Source of the DNA: Saxidomus purpurata
Taxonomy: Eukaryota > Mollusca > Bivalvia > Venerida > Veneridae
DNA: 64,000 bases
Assembly (NCBI GenBank): GCA_022818135.1
Contig: JAFMSR010000017.1
Coordinates: 3,467,333 to 3,531,332, forward strand
Direction of reading: 5' to 3'
A program made the translations under genes and the position numbers. This document shows positions 12,701 to 24,959 of this stretch, one piece after another; positions within the stretch are counted from its first letter, which is position 1; each line of letters opens with the position of its first letter. The notes below the pieces were generated by a model. The model had not been told where the DNA came from, searched no databases, and worked only from the letters and a program-made list of their open reading frames with translations.

Positions 12701-13885
12701 TTTGAATTTAAGAGGTTTAACGCCATAGTTTGGTGAAATTTGTAAAGTGATCTATGAATGGAAACTATTAGATGCACATAGTTGGACGAATGAAAACCGA
12801 TAGACTATCGGACGGCGGTCATCAGTCATTCATCATTCCAGCCGACCTACAATTGTAATTTACAACAAGGTGTACTAATCATTTACATTTCAACGCAGCT
12901 TGCTCGCTGACTGTTGGTGAAAAAACAAGTGATATATATGTGGTACCCTAAGCCACTATTACATTCTAAAGCAATATTCAGCAATATGTACATGTAGTTG
13001 CAGTTCCTAAAGCCTTGTAAAAAAATTATCTAGTCTTTCCAGTTTCAAATATGGTCTTTGTATCGAGAATTTTATTACATAACCATTTTGCAGATTTAAG
13101 TTTAGGTTACCGAACCAATGTTTTTTAAGATCCAAACAACATGAACTGCTGAGATTATAGAAAGTATGTTAGTTATATTGAAATATCTTACCGTCACCGT
13201 TTGGTCCAGGCTTTTGGACAGTTACTTGCTGTAGAACTGAGGCTGTTCTTTTTGTATTTGATTCTATATCATCGAGCTTATTTTTCAAATCCGTTACTGT
13301 ATTGGACAGTTCTTCAATTGTGTGAGCCATTTGTTTGACCGTTTCTTCGTGCCACAGTCGTAAACAATCAACAAGATTTGGGAGGCGATTCTTTTTCATT
13401 TCATCAATCTTCGTTTTAAGTGAAATTTGATCAGCAGTGCTAAATACGTTAACTGCTAAATCCATGGCTGCAGATTCGAGGCGTCCCCAGTGACTACTAA
13501 AGTCAATGTTTGATATGTTAGCAGTGTTTGAGATATGTTGTAGCGTGTTTCTGATCTCACGGATTTCCCTCATCGCTAATTCTACTAATGGCTGAATCTG
13601 TGTCGGAAACAAGTTCTTTATTAAGGTAACAAGCAAAGTAACGTCCCATTGTGATTCATTAGCGGTGCCATTACTAGGAAAGAGCATGTCAAACTGATCA
13701 TTTCTAATAATTTTCTTTACCTTCAGCTGTAAGATATCTGCCTTTCTACGGGTAAGATAGGCGTCAAGATTTGCGTAAGAGGACCCTGCATCTTTCTTGG
13801 CAAGCTGTATGAAGAATTCTCTCATAACCTCTGGACAAATGTTCACCACAAAACAGACGAGCCGGAAGTAATTGTCAGCAGCCAT
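9215..13885 (-). CDS. HEPN (DZIP3-type) / tandem P-loop protein, copy A (four coding exons)
   Basis: Four minus-strand exons (13885-13192, 11750-11697, 10836-10351, 9717-9215) join with GT/AG borders, all in phase 1, to give an intact 578-residue protein. Order: HEPN domain (about 1-180) with R112-N-x3-H117, which is the R-x4-H motif of HEPN RNases; coiled coil (about 190-225); a P-loop-like domain (about 280-405) whose Walker A is eroded; a second P-loop domain (about 430-560) with GPKNSGKT at 450-457 and a LVIIDEF Walker B at 491-497. The domain order recalls STAND-type immune NTPases of invertebrates. The end comes right after the NTPase core, with no repeat sensor. The start is the ATG at 13885, directly after a CAG that could be a splice acceptor, so a 5' UTR intron is possible. 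The expected role, an RNA-cleaving or signalling immune sensor, is inferred from the family. Confidence 0.82.
10351..10836 (-). CDS. Copy A exon 3: degenerate P-loop-like domain
   Basis: The exon has 162 codons, residues 250-411. A beta-strand HHVIVTG leads to G286-S-Y-K-S-R-Y-F where a Walker A would be; the glycines and lysine are missing, so nucleotide binding is doubtful. VDFVLCRDPFG then aligns with the Walker B/DxFG strand of STAND NTPases, and KRIDIMIVTDFTIL with the next core strand. The open frame continues upstream of the first in-frame GTG (10741) to the acceptor at 10837. The donor is TCAG|GTATGA, phase 1. Confidence 0.8.
11697..11750 (-). CDS. Copy A exon 2: 54-bp linker exon
   Basis: Eighteen codons of lysine-rich linker (KNKRFKSVDNILKQLQ) lie between acceptor tatctttcag and donor CAAG|GTTGGT. 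The donor is weak, but phase (1 in, 1 out) and length match copy B exactly, where the donor is GTTTGT. A donor four bases further (TTG|GTAAAT) would break the frame into exon 3. Confidence 0.75.
12307..12867. other. Intron 1 blocks unusually conserved with copy B
   Basis: Bases 12307-12533 and 12561-12867 match 38125-38350 and 38638-38945 at what looks like exon-level identity, whereas much of the rest of intron 1 aligns poorly. The first block is open on the minus strand in both copies, but no splice borders give a convincing exon. Copy B has about 290 extra bases between the two blocks. This may be a regulatory element, an unrecognised exon, or local gene conversion. Confidence 0.45.
13192..13885 (-). 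CDS. Copy A exon 1: HEPN domain and coiled coil
   Basis: This exon encodes residues 1-231. It starts MAADNYFRLVCFVVN, a stretch I associate with the DZIP3-type HEPN family, and contains the paired helices expected there: SQWDVTLLVTLI (about 78-89) and the motif helix REIREIRNTLQHIS (106-119) with R112 and H117. A heptad-like segment (EELSNTVTDLKNKLDDIES) follows near 201-219. The donor is ACG|GTAAGA. The frame is also open upstream of the ATG to a Met at 13942, but that part lies over the polypyrimidine tract of the likely acceptor and is probably untranslated or intronic. Confidence 0.8.
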
Positions 13886-14039
13886 CTGTATGATAAAAAT
13901 AAGTAAATTTGTAAATATTTGTCTAATTTTGATAGCCTCCAAAGAACATGTATTAAATAGACTGTTTAAACAATCGAGAACAAAATCATGAATACATGTG
14001 TCTTTTTCTGTAAGTTTGTTCGTGTTATCAATGAGAAAG

Positions 14040-16658
14040 AAAATTAGACATGTACATGTCTTTAATTCCGAAATTTTAATTAGGGTTTTGATTTTTTTTC
14101 GATTTTGTGATATTTTTGTTATTTTCTACTTTGATTGTAAAATTATCTTCTTTCCATGAAAGACATGTCGATTCTTTACTATATAAACATTTGCGCATTT
14201 AGTCTCAGCATTGAAAAAACGGCCCGAGAGATTTAAAAACCGCTATGGATTCTTAAAAAAAAATTTAAACCGTCTTTTCAAATAAAAATGATTGGTTACC
14301 GGCTTACTTTCAAGCAACTGATACAAACTTGTGAAACGTTAACGTAAAATACAAGATTGACGTGACGTAATCAGTCGTTTCTAAGTTTCTTGTAATGATA
14401 GTTCTGTTGTTTTATTCTGCAAAAGTTATTTCCGGTCGATTCCTCCATAATCACAGTACTTTGTATTCGAAACAGAAGTTTTTAATTTTGAATTGTCACC
14501 TTAGACATAAATTGCATGTTTGAAAAAAGATGATAAATTTGTGCTAAAAGTCTTAACAAACAGAAAAATTAGCATTGGTTTCAATGCCATTTTAAATTCT
14601 AATAACACAAAATTGTGGAGGTATTATCAATGTTACATTATCAACACAATGAAGACATCATCCGACGTATAAGTGAAGAAAATTTATATAATCTTACTTG
14701 TCACATGCAGCAAAGCATAACAAGTCTTCATTTTGGGAATTCCCACGTTCGGTATGGACAGTTGGAATGTGCGCATGGCAGGTGAAGTGATTAAAAGATC
14801 AAATACATGTTAGGATAGAAATCATACGTGCAAGTGTTTACCTAAATTTTGATATACATTAATTTTACTTACAAATGGACTCAGTCAATATTTGAATAGA
14901 ACTTACCTGGTTGTTGTCCGGATTGACATATATAGAACAACAGCAAATTTCCTGAACCTGGTAGAGTTAGCTACTTTTGTCCACATAACAACATCAAGAG
15001 AACATGATCGCAAATGTTCAATACAAGACGAGCGATTCAGTCAGGTAACAGAATATACAGACTAGTTAACATGTCGCCTAATGGTCAGACAGATACTTAG
15101 ACGAATGATATCAAGAGTAACATGACTTGCAGCGAAAAATGGACAGATTCATTTTCAATCATTACAAGTATATAGGCCTACTTTAAGACCCAAACAGCAT
15201 CTCCTGAACTTAATTAAGTATATGTACATTGTAGGGATGCATCCGAGAGGCTAATAACGTTCGAGTGGCGAACATACGATGAACAGTTTAGACTACGCCG
15301 GGCACAAAATTCAGCTTCATGAGAAACTATAAACCAGGACTTATAGCTATAAGGTGCATGCAGATTCCTGAAACAGACTTTACTTTGCAAAGCCGTGTCA
15401 AACATGTCACTTCAAACAGGAAAACTTGTATCGAATTTAACCAGGGTTCATGTCACTGACTAAAGTATAAATGTCTACACCGCTGCTCATTAAAAGTCCA
15501 ATACTAACGAAAGCGAAAATTCAAATATACTTTAAAAAACACAAAAATAAGTTATTTTTAATAAAAAATGAAAGTTGGTATGTAGAAATTCTAATTAAAC
15601 CACAGTACATGTACAATTATTTTTCTATGCATTATGAACAAAGTTAAAAAGACCTGGGTAGTCATTTTGTTGAATCACTGAGATTTCAACATAATACACA
15701 TACTTTTCTTCGTGTTCCGAACACTTTATGTAAATTTTAACCTGACAATCTTCATTATTTAGTGTCTTGCATAAGGTAATGTACTTGCCATTGAAATAAC
15801 TGTCACTTAATTTTCACTTAGTAGTGGACCTTTAAGTGGCCTCTGACACTTTCGAGCTTTATGTAACAAAACGATTAAACATTCCGGGTCTTAATATGCT
15901 CATCCCAATACATGGCGCCTAGCGTTTTTACTCCTTGTAATTTTCGATACTCCTTCAATCGACACGGGGGATAAAGTAATCAATCCGTTCTAAGGGAATA
16001 CCTTTAAAGACAATTAAATATCTCCTTCGTAAGTAGACCCCCCCCCCCCAACAACAAAAAACACAAAAAACCACGGCATTACATTGTTTGATTAGGTGTC
16101 TTTAAACTGGCCATTTAGTCCAATATACAGACCATTAATTTGACATGTAAAGATAATTGGTTTATCACTTATTTCCCGTTTGTTTTAAAGAAATTAGTTT
16201 ATCAACGGTGAATATATTCAATATTTCAATATTTGACATGTGATTTTTTCTCGGTATACTAAGCAATGTTTGATACCTTGAACACATTTTATAAGCAGTA
16301 AACTTATTCTCACTTCAAAACATTATGTGAAAAATTAAAAGTTTTTTCTAAATAAAAAGTTTGGTTTAAGACAGATATAAAAGAAAATGCAATTTTTTTC
16401 AGACTTGAACTTACTTCAAAAATATTTTTAAATAGCCTAGCTCAACTCTTTGAAATAGGAAATGCATACCTTTATGGTATTACATTGACAATGTACTAAC
16501 CACCATCTATGTTAATGTTTAGTTTAATAATATTTTATTGCATATATACAAAAATACATATACACACAAACAGACATATGACACAACAAAACAAAAGCAA
16601 ATGGGTCGTGTCACAAAACATTTCAAAGCAACAAACAATTAATAATTGATTCCCGTAC
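14040..16658. other. No gene seen; AT-rich spacer upstream of copy A
   Basis: Similarity to block B ends near 14040. Beyond it I see no exon with good borders. There is a C-run at 16040-16049. The minus-strand promoter of copy A should lie somewhere here, but no motif marks it. Confidence 0.4.
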
Positions 16659-16767
16659 CTTTTATGCTTCAGTTTATTTCGTACTCGAAATTGTTCGTCC
16701 GGCGTCAGTGCGTAACCAGGCTGGTCACATTCCCCGATCGAGCTTCCCAAGGTCGTCTTATAAAAAC
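16659..16767 (-). CDS. Orphan 109-bp exon candidate
   Basis: On the minus strand an acceptor (actgctttcag) and donor AAAAG|GTACGG enclose 35 full codons without a stop, entering in phase 1 and leaving in phase 2. The peptide contains GSSIGECDQPGYALTPDEQF and ends RNKLKHKR. I do not recognise it. Its G+C is above the surroundings. Its exit phase does not fit exon 1 of copy A if that exon starts at its ATG, so it would belong to another transcript or to a non-coding leader. Confidence 0.3.
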
Positions 16768-18200
16768 CTGAAAGCAGTTGTGTTTGATGTCATACATATT
16801 GTGATATATGACACAGACATACAGATCACATACATACTATTGTTGAAGAGTTGAAATGGTAAGTGGACGTAAATACTATGTCAAAATTACAAAAATGACG
16901 AGTGGAATAAAATCGACATTTCACTGAAACAAACAATTTCTTTTAATTTAATGTTTGCTTGACAAAATAATCATGAAAATTTGATTTCATAGTATTACTT
17001 ATGCCCCGTGCAGAACCCCGTGATATTAACCGCATTACTACCATCATTACTGATAAAGCAACACATAATACATGAATAGTTCTAAACTTTATTTCAGATA
17101 AAAGTATTTAAGAAGTCACATGAATCATTATCATCCAGTGAAACTGAAACATAGATTTATTAGATATAACTTGAAACAATGGTTAGGTAAACATGTCTAT
17201 GAATCGCGGAGTTATACTCAATCAGCTGTTCATTCATTTCAAACGATTCATTTCAAAGTAAACTCTATATTACACAAATATCACATAAAAAGTCTTAATT
17301 TAAAGTTGACACGATACAAATAACAACAAACATAATTGATGAAATACTAGAGAAAATAGAGGTATTATAGCGTCAAAGCAAAGAGGCAATTTAATTGCGG
17401 TCTTAAATTTCGCATGTAGGGCTGTTCGTCCGAGCGCCTCTAATAAACGAAACACGTAGCCTGACAAAACGCTTTCATCACCCCGTATCACTAAAGCCAT
17501 ACAAAAAGATCCAAATATGTGGCTCGAACTTTTCATGGGATTTAAGTCTTCTATGATCGGTACTGGTCAGTTAATGCCGATTTCCAATTGAACACTTAAA
17601 ATGCTGGCGGTTTCGTGTTTGGTGCCGTGGGTGCAATGCCGCTTTGCTTGGAATAAATGAAATCACATGTGACATTACTGTCCTCGTCCCGCTTCCAAAT
17701 TTTGTAGCTTTTTAATAATTTAGCCGATCATCTCAAAAACAAGAAAATTGTGCCAGGTACCATGTAGAGCCATGTCGGGTACCAAGCCATATGAGACGTC
17801 TTCATCAGGAATTTCGATTTAACGAAAGAGAAGTGTGGTCCCCAAAACATAAAAGCGTTTTAAACATCGTTGTCGATATTTCAGGCTTTTTGTTAGCAAT
17901 AATCATCATCGACTCAGTTACAATATTAAAACATAAAGCAAGTTTTGCTCTTCATATCTTACTGTTTTGAGACTTGGTGTACCGCGTCTCCAATTTGTAC
18001 ATACATTTCTGGTATTAGTTTTTTTCATAAGGTATATGGGTTTTCAGATCCCACAGGCGCGTTCATAGTTAAAAGATAGTGGCAGAATGTCTGATGATAA
18101 GAACAAGAACTATCTTTAAAAAAGATGGTCGGCGTGATTTTGAGTATATGAAAGATATGGGTAGCTTATTTTCATAGTAAAAATTCCTGTCAAGTTTAAA
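16768..18200. other. No gene seen
   Basis: The minus-strand frame 17300-17536 is longish (LSGYVFRLLEALGRTALHA) but has no recognised domain or splice context. The rest is AT-rich with no repeats that I could identify. Confidence 0.4.
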
Positions 18201-18204
18201 CTTT

Positions 18205-18335
18205 ATGCAGTAAGAGGGCGCCAAATGTCACCGGATGAGAACAAATGAGCATCCCGACCGGGACTCAACTCCGGACTCTACTCTTCATTTACAGGGCGAC
18301 TGCTCTCTCGACTGAGCTATCTGGCCGCTTGCACA
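18205..18335 (-). repeat. tRNA-headed SINE, minus strand
   Basis: The minus strand reads ggccagatagctcagtcgag (A-box) and gagttgagtcccggtcggg (B-box), like a tRNA-Lys/Thr head, followed by a short body containing ggtgacatttggcgccctc. No poly-A or simple-repeat tail is clear. Confidence 0.55.
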
Positions 18336-19329
18336 CTTTCTTTCCAATTGTAATTGAATATGTATCATAACCTGTGCACCAGGAAAACAAACTTAATCCT
18401 TGTTTTCTTATCAAATATGTTATTCGACATTTTGACCGTATTTCACTGGTCCAGAAAGTATAATTACACTACACTTATAATTAACATAGTTGTGTAGGTA
18501 AAAACATATTATGTTGTAAGATATGAACTATTTACGTACTAAAATGATAAAACCATTCATGAATGACTGAAAAAGTAAGAGTATTTATTCGGAACTTTTT
18601 CATGCGGTTTATCCAATCAAGAGGATTTTTTAAAATCCAAAAGTGTTATACATTCTACTTGTCATTTCATTGGCGGTTAAAAGGTTACCAACTTCAAGTC
18701 AAAAGTGAGCTAAATATTCAGCGCCGCACCCCCCTCCGCCCCCCCGGTTATAAGAACTCCCCACCAAAACATGTTGTTTTGACACGTTATAACGACTACG
18801 TAAGCGATTTGTTTTGGGATCTGTATGTTTTGGTATATTATGCCCTCTTCAGAATGAGTTAGTGCCGGTATACTACTGCACCTGCAAAAATCTGCAACGG
18901 GCGCTGAGGAAAGCTGATTTTCGTTTCGTAAACAATAGTTTAACAGTTCAAGTGCCAATAAAATAAAGGTACCATTTGACTCTACCAACTATCCTATTTA
19001 TACCATGTGAAAGAAAGAAAAAATATAACCCGGTTTGCCTTTAGCGGAAATACTGTTCAATACGCCACTCAAATCTAGTCTCTATAAATTCCTACTGAGG
19101 TGAAGTTGTTTTGTTTGGTTTAAGACATCAACTATGTTGGTGTTAACTCTATAAAGAAGTTAATGAATATAGAAAGTGCAGGGAAAACTGAAACTGAAAG
19201 TGGAATATTTCTTCCTTTGAACACATTTTATTTAATCACACACTTCAGGAACGTTTAAGCTACAGTACAGCTCTTTTCTAGCAAAATTTCTACGTTAATT
19301 AAAATTTCCCAGTTTGAACGTGTTTATGT

Positions 19330-19440
19330 ATCCTCATATGACACCAGTACTGGTTTTTCCAGGAAGCGGATTCTAAAGTGACTCGATAAGCTTTAAGCTT
19401 TCTTCACAATCGTACTAAATAATTTAGTATAAACTAAACT
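19330..19440 (+). repeat. 5'-truncated SINE tail
   Basis: cctcatatgacaccagtactgg and the following approximately 100 bases match the body and tail of the SINE at 6958-7165 closely. The tRNA head is missing, as expected for a truncated insertion. Confidence 0.65.
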
Positions 19441-20149
19441 AATGCGTTTGAATATGGTATGTCAGAGAGCAAGAAAAAGAAAATGTATGTTATTGTATGT
19501 CCAACACGTGAAAACAAGTGTTTACAAATCTGAGTCACATGTTTATTCTGTGTTTTAATCATATTCTACGTAGTTGTAACGTTAATGCATTTGAGAGAAA
19601 ATTCACATGTTCGTGGAATATAATTTAGCTTATGTCAGGAATTCAGGCTTAAACCTATAGAACGATGAAACTAAGTAGCTACTGTCTTACCTTTCGCTTC
19701 AAAACCACATCCGACTCGCAGTTATATCAGCGTAAGTGTGTCTGTCTCTTAGATTTACACGAAATATATTCCCTATTTCAGGTCTATCTAACTGCGTGTC
19801 AACATTAAGAACGCTTAATTTGGCATATGAAAAACCCAAATGTTACTATTTTGTAGGATATTGGATTTTCTATTACACATTTGCTGTATACATCGAGCCC
19901 TAATTAAAATAGACATGTTAATAGATTATTGATTGGCCTTTGTTTTGAATTAATTAATGAACGCACTTATTGTGACAAAAATAATGGTATGAGATAAAAT
20001 AACTTTAATGTTTATAAACATTTGCAAATAGAACAAAGATAAAAAAATAAGAAAAATATATTGAAATAATACGATATTTTAACAAATCATTCCTTCGTTA
20101 AATACGAATATTTTTGTTCTTTTTACACGTATTATAAGATCTTCGGTGG

Positions 20150-21395
20150 CAGGCGGGCGGGAGAGCGACGTCCACACTTTGTCCGCTCTCTAAGTCAAAC
20201 AGTTTTCATCTGATCTTCACCAAACTTAGTGAAAATGTTTGTCGGCATAATATCTCCGCCAAGAATGATAACCAGCCTAATTGACCCCGGCACTTTTGGA
20301 TTACGTCCATTGATTAATGCGAAATTGACCAAATTCACATTGTCCGCTCTCTAAATCAAAGATTTTTTACCTGATCTTCACCAAACTTGGTCAAAATGTG
20401 TGTCGGCATAATATCTCGACCAAGTATGATAACAACTAAATCGACTCAGGCACTTTTTAATTGTGGCCCTTGATTAATACAAAGTTGACCAAATTCACCT
20501 TGTCCGCTCTCTAAGTCAAACAGTTTTCACCTCATCTTCACCAAACTTGGTCAAAATGTTTGTTGGCAAATTCTCTCGGCCAAGTTTGATGAGCAGCCAA
20601 ATCGACTAAAGCACTTTTTGATTATGGCCTTTGATTTATGCAAAATTAATCAATTTCACCTTGTCCGCTCTCTAAGTCAAACAGGTTTTATCTGATTTTC
20701 ACCAAACTTGGTGAAATTTGTTTGTCAGCATAATCTCTTGGCCAAGTTCGATAAACAGCCAATTCAACTTCGGCACTTTTTAATTATGGCCCTTAATTAA
20801 TGCGAAATTGACCAAATTCACCTTGTCCGCTCTCAAAGTCAAATAGTTTTCACCTGATCTTCACCAAACTTAATCAAAATGTTTGTCGGCATAATCTCTC
20901 GGACAAGTTCGATGAACAGCCAAATCGACCTTGCTTATGACATTAGGGTCATGATGCCGCCAAATTTTGTAGGTCAACGCCATATTTGACACAGTTATGC
21001 CCCTTTTTATACTTAGATTTTTGCTATAACTTTACCATTTCTGAAGATTTCTTTATCAAACTTATTGCTTATGTCAAAAGGGTTGTGATGCCACCAAATT
21101 TTGTAGGTCAAGGTCACATTTGACAGCGTTACTTCCCTTTTTGTACTTAGATTTTGTCACGAAAACTTAATGATGGCTATAACTTTGCTATTTCTTAAGA
21201 TTTCTTCACCAAACTTTAAAGTGTATTGCTTATGACATAAACATCATGATGCCGCCAACTTTTGTAGGTCAAGGTCATATTTGACAGAGTTATGCCCCTT
21301 TTTGTTCTTAGATTTTGTCACAAAATTATTGGTTATTCTGACAAAGCGTAAGAGGGCGACACAAGTGTTCTACTGAACACCCATCTAGTTGTTAG
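20150..21395. repeat. Two stacked tandem repeats (~160 bp x5, then ~150 bp x3)
   Basis: From 20173 a unit starting with ttgtccgctctctaagtc recurs at about 20341, 20500, 20660 and 20822 (period near 160), each with ttcaccaaacttggtcaaaatg and tatggcccttgattaatg. From about 20932 it changes to a second unit with catgatgccgccaaattttgtagg and tatgcccctttttgt, recurring at about 21067 and 21230. The block ends at taagagggcgacacaag. The phrasing fits repeats I associate with bivalves. Confidence 0.75.
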
Positions 21396-21799
21396 TTAAA
21401 AGTGTTTAAACTTTTTTATCATATTCATCACGATACTTTTGAGGATTTCAAGACTAAATGTGTTGTTTCTTTAACTTTACAGTGTGTACCGAATACTTTA
21501 ACGTATTAGTGAAGTGATAGTTGTTTTTTTCCGAACAATAGTAAAGGGGTCACATTATGTGAATTGTTTCTTATATAAAGATGTTTCATTATTTTGAATA
21601 AATACTGTGAGCCTACTGCCGCCAGATATGTTGAAATACAGCGGGAAAAGGACGTATTTTTATCAAGCAATAGTTCAGAGTAGCATTCTCAATTAATGTA
21701 GTTCCGTACGTTATTACTTTGCTAATTGAAAGCCATTTTGCCGCGTCTTTTATGCTTTACATCAATACTTTTCTTCTTCTCAATCGCGCAATGTCGCTT

Positions 21800-21965
21800 A
21801 TCGTTTTCGGGCGTTGGTGCTGCATTTAGGCACGATATGTCTTATCGCGTTGTCGTGATGTCGTATCGTTATCGTGATGTCGTATCGCATTGTCGTGTGT
21901 CGTGTCCTGTGTTTAGCTCAGCGTGACACACAACGACTCAAAGCGCTGTGCGACAATGCGATACC
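21800..21965. repeat. CG-rich short-period repeat, left
   Basis: Irregular repetition of gatgtcgtatcg / cattgtcgtg phrases. It is dense in TCG and CGA in otherwise AT-rich DNA and is related to 23200-23530. Confidence 0.5.
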
Positions 21966-23199
21966 ACACTCGACAACCCAATCTGACAATCTTTCTGACT
22001 GTCTATATGGCAATTCTGCTACAAGTTACAAAATGTGTAGATAACCACAAATATGTAATCATCTCGGTATTGTACAAAATATGTCATGTAAATTGCTTCA
22101 TGATTTTGACCAAATCAAACAGAAGGTGCGGGGCACTTGTCGTTTACAGGCAGCGGCGTAAATCCAGGTTGTCTTAATCCGCTTACTGATGTACAGCTTT
22201 AAACTTCTATAGTTCTTCCAAAAGCATTGTTAGCGTGTTGTTCATGTATGACGGAACATCCGAAGAGAAAGTGCAATGGAAGGGGTATATATTCAAGTTG
22301 TAGGAAATATATCTTTTTCTACGAGCAATCTAATTTCGTAGCTAGAATTAATAGTTAAATTCATGCATAGACTTTGCTAGATTCCGATGTGTCCATTGTG
22401 AAATCACACCTCAAGCTTGTTGCGGAAAGCCCGTATTTTTCCGAGACACTTTGATTATTTATCCATCGTAACGTTTATCAAGGTATTGTGTACAGTACCG
22501 CAGTCTCGATCCTGCCGTAAGTATCGCAAAGATGATTTGCTATAAAATTTGTGATTTGTCTGTGACACTAATAAAAAAGTAAACAAAATTTAATACTTGT
22601 ATAACATTGCTTTCAAGTATTAATTCACAAACTTTGACAGTTATAATCATGTGCAATGTTAATGCTAACTTGTATCAATCAATACGTCACTGAAATTAGT
22701 TACAAAGAATTTACCCTTGTGTATTTTGTAAGTGCAAAAACCTAGTTGATGTATTTGCTTAAATGACAAAAATGTTTGAAATAATTATTGTGCACCAGCA
22801 CAAAATATTGGACATAAGTGACCGGGTACTGCAGTCAAGTAAAACAAAACTGTTCCAGTATGCATGGGAGTGGTACTTGGGTCTTGGCACGTTCATCCGG
22901 GGAGAAATCTTAGGGTCGACTGGGACTGTTTACAATCTAAATGAAGAAGTGCTTATTTGTGTCTTCATTATTACTGAGGAATAAAAGATAATGTATATGT
23001 AAGGCAGATTACAAGTTCAGATATTGAAAGTGTGGTGAGTTTTTATACATTTTAGTTTAGTCATGTGTACATAATTAATTTATCAATGGCAATCGGGTAA
23101 GATTTTACACATTCTGTTTGAAATTTTAAGCCGATTGAAATTAAAGAAAACTTGATATAAAAGAGTCCATTAAATTTTATATAGGCAGTTATACTATGT

Positions 23200-23530
23200 A
23201 AACGCCGGTCGACGCACGACTATGCTATACGATATCGCAACTACATTGAGTATGTCGTTTGAACATGTCGCGCCTCGTATCACGATGTGGTCCGTCGTTT
23301 CGCGTTGACAAGTGTCGCGCTATTCTTACAAGGACTGTACACACGACAATGCAATATTGTTATTGTTAATAACGCTAAAATATCGCATAGTCATACGTCG
23401 TATTGCATTGTCGAGCGTCGCATCGCATAGTCATACATCGTATTGCATTGTCGCGCGTCGCATCGCATAGTCATACATCTATTGCATTGTCGCGCGTCGC
23501 ATCGCATTGTCGCGATGTCGTATTTTAATT
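23200..23530. repeat. CG-rich repeat with ~40-bp tandem unit, right
   Basis: From about 23385 to 23520 a 40-base unit (cgcatcgcatagtcatac then tcgtattgcattgtcgcg) is repeated three to four times. Looser gtcgcg/tatcgc phrases precede it from 23200. With the block at 21800-21965 it may form the two ends of one element, but no clean inverted match was found. Confidence 0.55.
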
Positions 23531-23877
23531 GGCACGAACAAGATTCCGTAGTGTAGCGTTTTAAAACCTAAAAGTGTCCTCCATTTTATAATAGTATTTC
23601 TTAATTACAATACGAAATGGGTAAAGCAAAGAAGGAATCTCGAACAGAAGAACCCGTCCACCTATGAGAAATTGTTGCTCTTAAAGGTTCTAAGTCATTG
23701 ACCCTGCCTCTGTATTCGGTGATCAGGCAATCTAAGGAGGAACATTGGCGTTTAAATTCCTTGCATGATCGCCCGGGGAAGTTAAAGCGAAAAGTGAAAA
23801 ATCAACTTCTTCTATACACCAAACGTTTATACAGGCGTGATAGAATTAACAATTATAAGCGAACAGACAGCCTCATG

Positions 23878-24190
23878 GGCGGCGCGGTGGTCCAGTGGTT
23901 AACGCTCTGGACTATCAATCTGGATGTTCGAATCCCGATCCCGACCGTTCCCTAAAGGCTTTTCAGTGTTTCTCATTCATCTAGAGATGAACTGGTTAGA
24001 AACCCAGATATAGTCTCACGTGTATTGGTGTTATACACCGAGCACGTAAAAAACCAAGGGGTCTATTCGTAAAAGAGCTAGGGTCTGGTACCTGGATTCC
24101 CTTGTATCTGCACCTGTCTCTCTTCGACCTGCGCCTGTTAGGAGTCTTGGCAAGTTCAACAGGGTCAGACGGGACTTTTAGCAATCAAAG
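23878..24190 (+). repeat. tRNA-headed SINE
   Basis: The head is gcgcggtggtccagtggttaa (A-box) and tgttcgaatcccgatcc (B-box). The body runs to about 24190 and includes gatgaactggttagaaaccc. A body unlike the 6958 family suggests a second SINE family. Confidence 0.6.
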
Positions 24191-24959
24191 ATAATCACGG
24201 TTCTATCAGTCTTGTTTAACCAGATATTTATCCAGAAACATTTTCTACTATTTATAAAACAATTATATTGAGAACGTAACAAATCATAGCATATCCAGTT
24301 ATAGCATCGCATACAATGAATGATTATGACACTTCTAGATCTTCACCTCTCAACCATCTTTTGTCGCATAAAGAGGTATAACGTCTTATGTATCAACACG
24401 ATATTCCTTTTTTTAATATACATGTAATAATTCAATGAAATCTAAGTAAGGAAACATGATACTTGCCCATGGTCTTAAACATCTGATCTCCTGACAACCG
24501 ACTCATTCAGTATAGTTAACAAAAGTTATAAGAACTAAAGTTGATTACAATGTCTTAATAGGTAACATTAGATGCATTTGCCGCGATACAATAAGTCGGT
24601 TTATAGATCAAGTAAAACAATGAATATATTAAAGAAACAAGGGTATTACGTCCATGATTCTGCAAATTGTTAAAATTTCAAAATCAAAAATAAAGTTTCG
24701 TGCCAATTTATCTTTGCAACAGACATGTTAAAGGAATTTTTCGCTTGCGCGATAACAATAAAGTGCATTCAATATGATTATAACGTCATGCTCAATACGA
24801 TCACTTTCATTAGAATTTCATGACTGTAATAATCATCTTTAAAGAGTTTTATACGAATATGCATGAAGTTACCTCAGCAAACGACATACCACATTCGACA
24901 TTCAAAATTTGAAAGTCGTTCCAGCTCGACATACGAAATTTAATGCGATGCTGGTTTGT

